Below, piece after piece: positions 15,029 to 22,783 of a stretch of 31,049 nt of DNA. Both the position numbers and the translations under genes were made by a program. The notes under the pieces are model-generated. The model was not told the DNA's origin. It ran no database searches and saw only the letters and a list, made by a program, of their open reading frames with translations. Every line of letters begins with the position of its first letter. The first letter of the stretch is position 1. The stretch comes from Bacillota bacterium (lineage in GTDB: Bacteria; Bacillota; Clostridia; Oscillospirales; Ruminococcaceae), in NCBI GenBank assembly GCA_023433405.1, contig JAEZCT010000024.1, positions 1-31,049 on the forward strand, written 5' to 3'.

Positions 15029-15868
15029 TTGAGAAAGGGCATGGTACTATTGCAAACGCAGGAACCCTATGAAATTTGGGATATGCACGGGCATATCTAC
15101 CCCGAGAAGATAGCCGCCAAGGCGGCACAGACCATCGGCGAGTTTTATGGTATGCCCATGCGCTACGCGGGCAGCAGCGAGGAGCTTGCCGCAAGCGGCG
15201 GGCGCATCGGGCTTACGCGGCAGCTTGTGTGCTCGTGCGCCACCACTCCCGCACAGGTGCATTCCATAAACACCTTTATCGCACAGGAGTGCAAAGCGCA
15301 CCCGCAGTTTATCGGCTTTGGCACCCTGCACCCCGATATGGATAACGCGGAGGAGGAGGCAAGGCGCATCATCGCCTTGGGTCTTGTGGGGGTAAAGCTG
15401 CACCCCGATTTTGTGCGCTTTCAAATCGATACCCCACGGGCGCTTGAGCTTTACCGGGTGGTAAGCGCCTACCGCCTGCCGGTACTGTTTCATACAGGGG
15501 ATAAGCGGTTCGATTTCTCCTCCCCCCGGCGGCTTGCAAACGCCTTGGATAAGGTTCCCGCGCTGGTTGCCATCGCCGCGCATTTTGGCGGGTATACCGA
15601 GTGGGAGCATGTGGCGGGGTACCTCATACGCCCAAACGTCTACTTTGATACCTCAAGCACCCTGTTTGCCCTGAGCGCGGAGCGGGCGGCGGAGCTGCTG
15701 CGTGTTCTGGGTACCGACCGCTTCTTTTTCGGCGTGGATTTTCCCATGTGGGATCACAGTGAGGAGCTTGCCCGGTTTGACCGCCTGCCACTGACCGAAA
15801 AGGAACGCCGCGCCATACTCTCAGAGAATGCCAGGCGCTTTTTGCGCGAACACGCTCCCATCACATAA
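15029..15868 (+). CDS. Amidohydrolase family 2 (metal-dependent TIM-barrel hydrolase)
   Basis: The product (up to 279 aa) belongs to the amidohydrolase-2/ACMSD-like superfamily. The N-terminal metal motif DMHGHIYP includes HxH at 20-22. VGVKLHPDF, then VLFHTGD, then VAIAAHFGG supply the later metal and catalytic histidines, and FFFGVDFPMWDH has the final Asp. Members hydrolyse or decarboxylate small ring or carboxylate substrates; the substrate cannot be told. The start is uncertain: TTG 15029, ATG 15041 and TTG 15053 are all in frame, the first with a weak AGGG and the last with AAAGGG at a long distance. It is monocistronic. Confidence 0.8.
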   Translation: MRKGMVLLQTQEPYEIWDMHGHIYPEKIAAKAAQTIGEFYGMPMRYAGSSEELAASGGRIGLTRQLVCSCATTPAQVHSINTFIAQECKAHPQFIGFGTLHPDMDNAEEEARRIIALGLVGVKLHPDFVRFQIDTPRALELYRVVSAYRLPVLFHTGDKRFDFSSPRRLANALDKVPALVAIAAHFGGYTEWEHVAGYLIRPNVYFDTSSTLFALSAERAAELLRVLGTDRFFFGVDFPMWDHSEELARFDRLPLTEKERRAILSENARRFLREHAPIT

Positions 15869-16286
15869 GGGGCTTACAATTTATATTTCAAACAGAAAAA
15901 TGCCCAAAGGGCTTAAAAAGAATAAAAAGTTGAAAAGATAAAACATCTGTGATAATAATTTTATGGTTTGTTTACAAAAATACTGGTATAGTTTGATATG
16001 ATGATGTCGGCTATTGCTGGGCTTTGTTTGAAATGGCGGAAGGCAGCCGGATACCCGGGCGGTTTTTGCCGACGGTATTTTTGGTTCCCCCCCGCCCGTA
16101 TCAGGCAGGCTTTATGCCGTTATCACGATAGATTCTTTTTTAAGAAACGAAAAATCGGTTTACTGCACCAAGCAAAAAATCTACGGCGGCATGGGCCGCT
16201 AAGCACGGCGGGAATATGCCGTGACGCATTTTTGTGGCGTTTGATGCGTTTTTAAGCACAGGCGCCGGAAAGGAATGGTACTCACA
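15869..16286. other. Leader/intergenic region of the ABC exporter operon
   Basis: No credible gene. The first part is AT-rich with promoter-like sequence around 15968-16000 but no clearly spaced pair of hexamers. Two hairpins lie near the end: CACGGC/GCCGTG at about 16204-16222, and ACGCAT/ATGCGT at 16224-16249 followed by TTTTT. The latter looks like a terminator only 34 bp before the ABC gene, so an attenuated leader is possible. Confidence 0.35.
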
Positions 16287-17252
16287 ATGATTGAGGTAAA
16301 AAACCTCACCAAACGCTACGGAAGCAAATGTGCGGTGGATAACATCAGCTTTAAGGTTGAAAAAGGTGAGATCCTCGGCTTCCTCGGTCCTAACGGCGCG
16401 GGCAAAAGCACCACCATGAATATCCTTACCGGTTATCTTTCCTCCACGGAGGGAACAGCGCTTATTGGAGAATACGACGTGCTGGAAAACCCCATCGAGG
16501 CCAAAAAGCAGATAGGCTACCTGCCCGAGCAGCCGCCGCTGTATATGGATATGACAGTGCGCGACTATCTCGACTTCATGTATGACCTGAAAAAGGCCAC
16601 ACAGCCCAAGACCGCACATATTAAAGAGGTGTGCGAGCTTGTAAAGATTACCGATGTGTACGGGCGCATTATCAAAAACCTTTCTAAGGGCTACAAGCAG
16701 CGCGTAGGGCTTGCGCAGGCACTTTTAGGCAACCCCGATGTGTTGATTCTGGACGAGCCTACCGTAGGTCTTGACCCCAAGCAGATTATTGAGATTCGAA
16801 ACCTCATTAAAAACCTTGGTAAAAAGCATACGGTTATCCTTTCCTCTCACATCCTGCCCGAGGTACAGGCTACCTGCGAACGGGTTATTGTTATTAATAA
16901 AGGCAAGATAGTGGCGGATGATACCCCCGATAACCTTGCGCACAAGCTCTCGGACGACCACAACTTTATTGTGCGCATAGACGGACCCGAGGCTGAGGTG
17001 ACCAAGCTAATCTCAACCATACCGGGTATGGTTAAGGTTACACCCTTGGGTCAGCGTGAAAAAACCGCCTATGATTATACCTTAGAGGCGGAGGCGGGCG
17101 CGGATATTCGCAAGGAGCTGTTTAGCCGCCTTGCCGGGCGCAGCTGGCCGATTCTTGGGCTTAAAAGCACCGAGCTTACCCTTGAGGACATCTTCCTGCA
17201 GCTTACCCGTGACGATGCGGCAACCTTTACAAAAGACGGAGGTGAACAGTAA
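16287..17252 (+). CDS. ABC-2 type exporter ATP-binding protein (GldA/CcmA-like)
   Basis: The 321-residue ATPase carries Walker A GPNGAGKST, Q-loop LPEQPPLY, signature LSKGYKQRVGLAQAL, Walker B VLILDEPTVGLDP and the switch His in LSSHILPE. A roughly 90-residue C-terminal region follows the nucleotide-binding domain, as in GldA-type and antibiotic/Na+ exporters. It energises the membrane subunit encoded immediately downstream. ATG 16287 gives the usual MIEVKNLTKRYG; an ATG four codons earlier (16275) overlaps the GGAAAGGA ribosome site. First gene of a tight four-gene operon. Confidence 0.93.
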   Translation: MIEVKNLTKRYGSKCAVDNISFKVEKGEILGFLGPNGAGKSTTMNILTGYLSSTEGTALIGEYDVLENPIEAKKQIGYLPEQPPLYMDMTVRDYLDFMYDLKKATQPKTAHIKEVCELVKITDVYGRIIKNLSKGYKQRVGLAQALLGNPDVLILDEPTVGLDPKQIIEIRNLIKNLGKKHTVILSSHILPEVQATCERVIVINKGKIVADDTPDNLAHKLSDDHNFIVRIDGPEAEVTKLISTIPGMVKVTPLGQREKTAYDYTLEAEAGADIRKELFSRLAGRSWPILGLKSTELTLEDIFLQLTRDDAATFTKDGGEQ

Positions 17253-17956
17253 TGCTTGCGATACTAAAGCGTGAGCTCAAGGCGTATTTTGCGTCGCCAA
17301 TCGGGTATATCTTTTTGGCGGTGTATTATGTGTTTGCAGGGCTGTTCTTTTACGCTATCTGCCTCACCGGGCAAAGCGCCAATATCGGCGCGGTGTTTTC
17401 CTCATTGTTTTCCGTGGTACTGTTCCTTGTACCCATTCTCACCATGCGCTTAATGAGTGAGGAAAGAAAGCAAAAAACCGACCAAGCGCTGTTAACCGCG
17501 CCGGTAAGCCTGTTTGGTTTGGTGTTCGGCAAGTTTTTGGCGGCGCTTATCCTGTTTACCATCGGGCTTTCCATCAGCGTTGTGTATATGCTGGTGCTGG
17601 GCGCGCTGGGCTCCGCGGATTGGATGGTTTTTTTCGCAAACTTTGTGGGGATGCTGTTTATGGCGGCGGCGCTCATCTCCATCGGGCTGTTTATTTCATC
17701 CTTAACCGAGAACCAGGTGATCGCGGCGGTGGCAAGCTTTGCGGTTATGCTCACCCTGTGGATGCTGGACGGCATCTCCACCCTGGTATCCTCCCCGCTG
17801 GTGCAGCAGATATTTGCGAGCATTTCGATCTCTCAGCGCTACAATGAGTTTACGCTGGGGCTGTTCGATGTCTCGAATGTGCTGTTCTTTCTCAGCATTA
17901 TTGCTGTTTTCATCTTTTTCACCATCCGAGTATTTGAGAAGAGGAGGTGGGGTTGA
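17252..17956 (+). CDS. ABC-2 type exporter permease (GldF-like)
   Basis: The 234-residue integral membrane protein starts MLAILKRELKAYFASPIGYIFLAVYYVFAG, the typical GldF/ABC-2 start with an amphipathic helix and first membrane segment. About six hydrophobic segments follow, and RLMSEERKQKTDQALLTAPVS is the conserved cytoplasmic loop. Its ATG overlaps the stop of the ATPase gene (TAATG), so translation is coupled. It forms the channel with the GldA-like ATPase; cargo unknown. Confidence 0.92.
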   Translation: MLAILKRELKAYFASPIGYIFLAVYYVFAGLFFYAICLTGQSANIGAVFSSLFSVVLFLVPILTMRLMSEERKQKTDQALLTAPVSLFGLVFGKFLAALILFTIGLSISVVYMLVLGALGSADWMVFFANFVGMLFMAAALISIGLFISSLTENQVIAAVASFAVMLTLWMLDGISTLVSSPLVQQIFASISISQRYNEFTLGLFDVSNVLFFLSIIAVFIFFTIRVFEKRRWG

Positions 17957-19440
17957 TGCAGGACGCAGGAAAAAAGGGCATTGCCAAGATACTAGCCAAC
18001 CGCAAGTTTAAGTACGGCAGCTTTGCCACACTCATTGCCGCCGGCTTTGTCGCGGTGGTCGTCATCCTCAATATAATTGCCACAGTGCTGGTGGACCGTT
18101 TTCCGCTGACGCTTGACCTGACCAAGGATAGTGTATTCAGCCTTTCAGAGGATTCGGTAAGCTTTATCAAGGGTCTTAATAAGGACGTTAACATTATCGT
18201 TCTCGCGAATAAGGAGGATTACCTTAACGCCAGCGATTATTACGCCCAATCCATCACCGTGCTTGATAACTACCAGAGATACTCCGGTCATATTAAGATA
18301 GAATATGTGGATATTGTTAAAAACCCGGCGATTGTCTCACAGTACCCCGACCTTGCGCTTACCGCGGGGGATATTTTGATAAAGACGGATAGCCGCAGCA
18401 AAAAAATAAAGGCCTCCGACCTGTTAAACACCACGATGGATTACAACTACTATCAGCAGGTTGTCACCTCCTCAAAGGCTGAGCAGGTGTTAAGCTCTGC
18501 CATAGAGTATGTTACCGCGGAGGAAACCGTGCTCGTCAGCCTGATTACCGGCCATGAGGAGCTTACCACCTCGGGGCTTAACGACATTTTGTCGCTTAAT
18601 AACTACGAGACTGTTACGCAAAAGCTGCTGGGGGAGGAGATTAACCCCGAAGCGAAGTTTATCGTTATCAACTCGCCCAAGCGCGACTTTACCGCCGAGG
18701 AGTTAAAGGCGCTGGATGTGTTTTTGGATAATAACCAAAACTACGGCAAAACCCTGCTCTACTTTGCCGACAGCGACCAGCCCGAGCTGCCAAACCTTGA
18801 GGCATACCTTGAGGAATGGGGCATTTCGGTAGGCGAAGGCATTGTTTACGAGACCGATAAAAACCTGGTTGCCTCGGCGACCAACCCGTTTTATACCTTT
18901 ACCGAAAACGCAAGCAGCGATTACACCACAAAAATTGCGGAGCGCAGCCTGGATGTTTTGGTTCCCTTTGGTCGCCCGCTAAACGCGCTGTTTGAGAATA
19001 AAGGAAACCTGACCGTAACAAAGCTCTTAGGCTACTCGGCAGGCAGCAGGCTTTACCCCGCAGACGCGGGAGAGAACTATACCCCCAGTGAGAACGACCC
19101 CAAGGGCCCCTTCGGCGCGGCTATCCGCAGCACCAAGCTTCGGTATGACGGCACCACCCCCCTTACCACCAATGTAATTGCATTTGCAAGCTCTGTCACG
19201 GTGGATGCCAGCATTACCACAAGCTCGGTAACAGGCAATGCGGAGTATATTGCAGAGCTTATTAACACCGTGAGCGAGAAAAAGAGCTCCTTAAGCATTG
19301 TAAGCAAAACCGTAGGCGCAGGCCAAATTACCATTACCGGCTTGCAGGTTATCATGCTTGGGCTGGTGTTCCTCATTCTCGTGCCGCTGGGCGTGCTGAT
19401 TACGGGTGTCGTAATCTGGGTGAGAAGGAGAAACAGGTAA
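17956..19440 (+). CDS. GldG-like membrane-anchored accessory protein of ABC exporter
   Basis: The 494-residue product has one N-terminal membrane helix (about residues 25-47), a large extracytoplasmic domain, and a C-terminal membrane helix followed by VRRRNR. The sequence FPLTLDLTKDSVFSLSEDSVSFIKGL is the hallmark start of the GldG/ABC_transp_aux domain, and SLITGHEEL is the second conserved site. The ATG overlaps the stop of the permease gene (ATGA), with GGAGG nine bases upstream. In gliding Bacteroidetes, GldFG join GldA; in Firmicutes this set occurs without gliding, and the cargo is not known. Confidence 0.9.
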   Translation: MQDAGKKGIAKILANRKFKYGSFATLIAAGFVAVVVILNIIATVLVDRFPLTLDLTKDSVFSLSEDSVSFIKGLNKDVNIIVLANKEDYLNASDYYAQSITVLDNYQRYSGHIKIEYVDIVKNPAIVSQYPDLALTAGDILIKTDSRSKKIKASDLLNTTMDYNYYQQVVTSSKAEQVLSSAIEYVTAEETVLVSLITGHEELTTSGLNDILSLNNYETVTQKLLGEEINPEAKFIVINSPKRDFTAEELKALDVFLDNNQNYGKTLLYFADSDQPELPNLEAYLEEWGISVGEGIVYETDKNLVASATNPFYTFTENASSDYTTKIAERSLDVLVPFGRPLNALFENKGNLTVTKLLGYSAGSRLYPADAGENYTPSENDPKGPFGAAIRSTKLRYDGTTPLTTNVIAFASSVTVDASITTSSVTGNAEYIAELINTVSEKKSSLSIVSKTVGAGQITITGLQVIMLGLVFLILVPLGVLITGVVIWVRRRNR

Positions 19441-19441
19441 T

Positions 19442-20926
19442 ATGATCGGTAACATCGGCAAGATGAATAAAAGGCTTCTGACGCTGATTATCGTGGTCGT
19501 GGTCATTGCGTTGCTGTGCGGCGTTTTGCTGCTTCTTCTTAACATGGAGCCCGAAGCGGCGGGGGAGTCCTCCTCTGCCGTAACGCCCGCAACACAGTAC
19601 TTGATTACCGATAAAAAGGCGGCGGATGTAAAAACCGTGGATGTGGTTAACGAAACCGGCTCCTTTACCGTTGCCCGCACCGGCGAGGATTTTACCATAG
19701 CATCCTATCTTGCGCCGGGTGCAAGCGGGGTGGTGCCGCTCTCCGGCGACATTAAATACACCGCCACGGCACTGGAATCGTTTGTTAACGAGTTTTTTAC
19801 CGCTACCGTATCCACAAAAATTGAAGGCGCAGAGAATAACCTTGCGGTATATGGTCTGGATAAGCCGAGGGCTGCTTTGACCGTACACTACGCGGACGGC
19901 GCAAGCTTTGCGCTGATGCTGGGAAACGAGGCGCCCGACGGCGCAAGCAACTACCTGTACAACCCCCAGACCAAGGAGGTCTGGCTTTCGTCAAAAAGCA
20001 ACCTCACCCGCGCCCTTAACAGCAAGGAGTGGTATGCCGACAAGCAGCTGATGCCGGTGAAGGAGGAGGAGACCCAGACCTTTGAGAAGCTGGTGCTGGG
20101 CGGCAGTTATCGCCCGGCGGAGATTGTGCTGGAGGCGGTTAAGCAGGATACCTCGGAAGCCAGCACCGCGGTACCGATGTCCAGCGGGTTTAAAATGACC
20201 GCGCCCAAGGAGCGCGATACCGCCATTACGCGGGTAACTGAAATGGCCGAGGGGCTGTGGGGAATGACCGCCGCCAGCGCGGTAGTGCTTGACCCCACGC
20301 CCGACGATCTTGCGGATACCGGCCTTGACGTGCCCTATTCCACCATGGCGTCCACCATTGATGGGCAGGAGGTAGTCATTAAGCTGGGCGGCAAAACCGC
20401 AGACGGGCAGTACTACTGCCAAACCTCCCTCAATAAGCCCATATACACGGTGAGCGCGGAGGTCGTGCCGTGGGTGGAGTATACCGCCTTTATGCTGCAC
20501 GATAAATTTGCGAAGCTGCCCAATATCAACACGGTTTCCGCCATGACGGTAGAGTACGACGGCGCGGTTCACCGCTTTACCGTCGGCCATGCCGAAGAGA
20601 ACACCGTACTCGCAAGCTACGGCGGCAAGGATATTGAGGAGAGCGTGTTTAAGGCGTTTTATCAGCTCATTATCAGCGCATCCGGTGAGTATGAGCTGCC
20701 CGAAACGCTGCCAGAAGGCACCGCCGCACTCATGAGGTTTACCTATGAGTATGTGGAGGCGGGCAAGACCCCCGATGTGGTGGAGTTTAAGCCCTTATCC
20801 GACCGCCAGTGCATTATCTATGTAAACGGCGAGCCGCAGTTCATTATTCGCACGAAGTACCTCGATAAGGTGAAAAGCTCTGTCGTACAGGTGCTGGCAG
20901 GCGAGAAGGTTGTCGTAGACTGGTAA
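19442..20926 (+). CDS. DUF4340 membrane-anchored protein
   Basis: The 494-residue product begins with a single hydrophobic helix (RLLTLIIVVVVIALLCGVLL). A long extracytoplasmic part follows with the DUF4340 patterns: YGLDKPRAALTVHYADG, then LMLGNEAPDGASNYLY, then YADKQLMPV. It starts one base after the gldG-like stop. DUF4340 proteins usually follow GldG-like genes and are thought to be extracellular parts of the same exporter; no enzymatic motif is seen. Last gene of the operon, with a strong terminator beyond. Confidence 0.88.
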   Translation: MIGNIGKMNKRLLTLIIVVVVIALLCGVLLLLLNMEPEAAGESSSAVTPATQYLITDKKAADVKTVDVVNETGSFTVARTGEDFTIASYLAPGASGVVPLSGDIKYTATALESFVNEFFTATVSTKIEGAENNLAVYGLDKPRAALTVHYADGASFALMLGNEAPDGASNYLYNPQTKEVWLSSKSNLTRALNSKEWYADKQLMPVKEEETQTFEKLVLGGSYRPAEIVLEAVKQDTSEASTAVPMSSGFKMTAPKERDTAITRVTEMAEGLWGMTAASAVVLDPTPDDLADTGLDVPYSTMASTIDGQEVVIKLGGKTADGQYYCQTSLNKPIYTVSAEVVPWVEYTAFMLHDKFAKLPNINTVSAMTVEYDGAVHRFTVGHAEENTVLASYGGKDIEESVFKAFYQLIISASGEYELPETLPEGTAALMRFTYEYVEAGKTPDVVEFKPLSDRQCIIYVNGEPQFIIRTKYLDKVKSSVVQVLAGEKVVVDW

Positions 20927-20960
20927 GACAACCAGTTTAAAGACCATAAAAATAAAAAGC

Positions 20961-21003
20961 AAACACCGCCGTCTGCTCCATTGGAACAGGGGGCGGTGTT
21001 TTT
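20961..21003 (+). terminator. Terminator of the ABC exporter operon
   Basis: AAACACCGCC pairs with GGCGGTGTTT, an inner TGCTCCA/TGGAACA stem adds stability, and the 3' side continues as TTTTTGC. Confidence 0.85.
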
Positions 21004-21131
21004 GCTTGCGGCAAAGACGCTTTTGCATGAAAACCTGTACTTAGTCCTGTAAATATTGCACAAATACGCGAGGGAAATCTAAGCATATACTGGCAGTTAT
21101 CAAACAAAACGCAAAAACGCGTAAAAAACAC

Positions 21132-21160
21132 TTGTAATATTGGGGCAGTAGTGTTATTAT
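21132..21160 (+). promoter_or_regulatory. SigA promoter of the met leader
   Basis: TTGTAA, a spacer of exactly 17 bp, then TATTAT. Predicted start near 21167, about 47 nt before the leader ORF. No SAM riboswitch or T-box motif is seen between here and metN. Confidence 0.75.
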
Positions 21161-21213
21161 CCCAATAGGTTAATCATATATATCAGATATGAAAACTATG
21201 GAGGTTAAGCGAG

Positions 21214-21324
21214 ATGAGCGTGCTTCGTTTTACGGGTATGAACAGCATGATGAGCAGCATGTCGGCCATGTGCATGATGTGCATGTTTCTCTGCACCCAA
21301 AACCTAAAACCGAAGCTATCGTAA
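21214..21324 (+). CDS. Met/Cys-rich 36-residue putative leader peptide of metNIQ
   Basis: This small ORF has an excellent ribosome site, GGAGGT at 21200-21205, eight bases before the ATG. Of 36 residues, nine are Met and three Cys. Codons 16-24 read Met-Ser-Ala-Met-Cys-Met-Met-Cys-Met. The rest is unremarkable and ends KPKLS. Seventeen bases after its stop begins a strong intrinsic terminator, and beyond that lies the methionine importer metNIQ. The arrangement copies classical amino-acid leader-peptide attenuators (trpL, hisL type), with the control codons being those of the transported amino acid. Regulation is inferred. The alternative is a metal-binding small peptide, but the position directly before a terminator and met genes favours a leader. 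Confidence 0.75.
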   Translation: MSVLRFTGMNSMMSSMSAMCMMCMFLCTQNLKPKLS

Positions 21325-21340
21325 GTTTAGAAGCCTGTGA

Positions 21341-21381
21341 GCGCACAGTCCGAAGAACTTCGGGCTGTGCGCTTTTTGTTT
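21341..21381 (+). terminator. Attenuator terminator between leader peptide and metN
   Basis: GCGCACAG-T-CCGAAG pairs with CTTCGG-G-CTGTGCGC (one G-U pair) around a 2-nt gap, followed by TTTTTGTTT. A competing hairpin CTGTG-AGCG-CACAG (21335-21348) uses part of the 5' arm, and GTGCA/TGCAC (21279-21296) can form inside the leader ORF. These are candidate antiterminator and pause structures. Confidence 0.85.
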
Positions 21382-21424
21382 ACTTTAAAATCGGCTGTCT
21401 GTAGAAATCTTGAAGGTGGATAGT

Positions 21425-21580
21425 ATGGCATGTCTTATACTAATATCCGATTTAAAAGAGTATAAAAATCAAGTGAAAAGCTTTAATTTATGGGTTTTCA
21501 CGCGGATTTTTATCGACTCTTTTGAGGGGATTAGTATTATTCCCGAATGGACGGCCGTACGCGAACGGGGTAACGGGTAA
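21425..21580 (+). CDS. 51-codon ORF through repeat copy B, ending at metN start
   Basis: ATG 21425 is preceded by AAGGTGG with a 5-nt spacer. The frame passes through the complete palindromic repeat B (residues LISDLKEYKNQVKSFNLW and onward) and ends at TAA 21578-21580, overlapping the metN start as TAATG. metN itself has only a poor GGGG ribosome site, so translation may arrive by coupling from this ORF. The repeat copy before serS has one extra T that breaks the equivalent frame. The peptide itself probably has no function of its own; it could also be a chance frame. Confidence 0.4.
   Translation: MACLILISDLKEYKNQVKSFNLWVFTRIFIDSFEGISIIPEWTAVRERGNG
21437..21537 (+). repeat. 101-bp palindromic MITE-like repeat, copy B
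   Basis: Same ends (ATACTAAT/ATTAGTAT) and same fold as copy A at 5993-6094, with about 97% identity. It lies 43 bp before metN, downstream of the attenuator terminator, so it is part of the met leader transcript only when read-through occurs. Confidence 0.9.
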
Positions 21581-22368
21581 TGGATGATTACATAAGAATC
21601 GTAAAGCTCAATAAAACCTACCACACCCACAATGGTGCGCTCCATGTACTCAAGGGGGTGGATCTCGCGGTGCGAAGGGGAGAGATCTTCGGCATTATCG
21701 GCTTTAGCGGCGCGGGCAAATCGACACTGGCGCGATGCATCAACCGGCTGGAAGCTCCGGATAGCGGTGAGGTTCTGGTTGGTGGAACAAGAATCCTTAG
21801 CCTTTCAAAAAACGAGCTGCTGCAGGAAAGAAGAAAGATTGGCGTAATCTTTCAAACCTTTAACCTGTTTGAGGCAAAAACGGTGTACAAGAACATTGCC
21901 TACCCGCTGGAGATCAGCGGCGTGCCAAAGGCGGAGGTTAAGCGGCGCGTACTCGAAACCGCGGAGCTTGTGGGGCTTTCCGACAAGCTAAAGGCGTACC
22001 CCGGCGGGCTTTCGGGCGGGCAAAAGCAGCGGGTGGGAATTGCCCGCGCGCTCGTCAACAAACCAAACGTGCTGCTAAGCGATGAGGCAACCAGTGCGCT
22101 GGACCCGCAAACCACCCTGCAAATTCTCGACCTGCTCAAGGAGATTAACAAAGCCACCGGTATTACTATTTTAATGATAACCCATGAGCTGGATGCCATA
22201 AAGTATACCTGTGAACGCATGGCGGTGCTGGAGGATGGCGTAATTATCGAGTCCGGCATAGTCAACGAGGTGTTTGGCAACCCTCACAGCAGAACCGGTG
22301 AGATGTTTGCAAGGGTATATTCCGAGTTCCAAAAGGTCGTCAGCGTCGGTGACGGCGGGGGAATTTAG
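21580..22368 (+). CDS. metN: Methionine ABC transporter ATP-binding protein MetN
   Basis: The 262-residue ATPase is closest to MetN of the MetNIQ importer for L-/D-methionine. Walker A is GFSGAGKST, then FQTFNLFEAKTVYKNIAYPLEI (MetN-type Q-loop region), signature LSGGQKQRVGIARAL, Walker B NVLLSDEATSALDP and switch His MITHELD. It ends soon after the ATPase domain and lacks the C-terminal NIL/ACT domain of about 80 residues that binds methionine and causes trans-inhibition in E. coli MetN. Feedback may therefore act at expression. The start overlaps the stop of a short upstream ORF. The partner genes metI and metQ follow beyond a 360-bp repeat. Confidence 0.92.
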   Translation: MDDYIRIVKLNKTYHTHNGALHVLKGVDLAVRRGEIFGIIGFSGAGKSTLARCINRLEAPDSGEVLVGGTRILSLSKNELLQERRKIGVIFQTFNLFEAKTVYKNIAYPLEISGVPKAEVKRRVLETAELVGLSDKLKAYPGGLSGGQKQRVGIARALVNKPNVLLSDEATSALDPQTTLQILDLLKEINKATGITILMITHELDAIKYTCERMAVLEDGVIIESGIVNEVFGNPHSRTGEMFARVYSEFQKVVSVGDGGGI

Positions 22369-22402
22369 GTCTCGCGGCCTTACCGCCTTGCTATTAATAT
22401 AG

Positions 22403-22762
22403 TATGGTTTATTGGAGTATCCCCCGTACCCCCAGCACCAAAGTAGCCTTGTGTGGCAGGTGTGGGAAAAAAGGAAGAACTACAGACCAGGGCGAAAAGC
22501 AAGGGCAAAATACGCTTGGCATCAGGATTTTGCCGAAGGTGCTTCGTCACACAAGCTATGCTTCGTTTGCCCTTGCTTTGAGCTGGGTGCAAGGTGTCCC
22601 TGCTTTGCTTTTTCTAAATTGCTTACTTTTCTCGAACAAGAAAAGTAAGCCGCCTGTGGGCGCGGGAGCCGACGTTCCTACAACTTGATGATGATTACCT
22701 AAAAGACTACCAACTAACGAAGTTTATAAACCGGGTTACGGGGGTTACTCCATTATCCTATA
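22403..22762 (-). repeat. Large structured repeat, copy 3 (inverted, cassette-free)
   Basis: 360 bp in reverse orientation relative to the other copies. Both terminal inverted repeats are visible: TATGGTTTATTGGAGTA at one end and, on the other strand at the far end, TATAGGATAATGGAGTA, each followed by CCCCCGTA. TATAG flanks it as a possible target duplication (22398-22402, 22759-22763). It keeps the GCTTACTTTTCT hairpin but lacks the 98-bp cassette. It separates metN from metI. Confidence 0.88.
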
Positions 22763-22783
22763 GAGTGTTTTCGAGGTGATGTT

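Noticed and set aside
15998..16255. 85-codon frame upstream of the ABC operon
   Set aside because: Basic, tryptophan- and arginine-rich text of random type, no ribosome site, crosses two hairpins.
21189..21404. 71-codon frame (MKTMEVKRDE…) overlapping the Met-rich leader
   Set aside because: It has no ribosome site, runs straight through the terminator, and the GGAGGT site is placed for the overlapping 36-codon frame.
21160..21580. SAM (S-box) riboswitch or Met T-box before metN
   Set aside because: I found neither the conserved S-box core nor the T-box GGGTGGNACCGCG-type element; the transcript holds a leader ORF and a plain terminator instead.
22404..22688. Open frames inside the large repeats, including PTPATQGYFGAGGTG peptides
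   Set aside because: They recur only because the DNA repeat recurs, lack ribosome sites and differ in length and ends in each copy.
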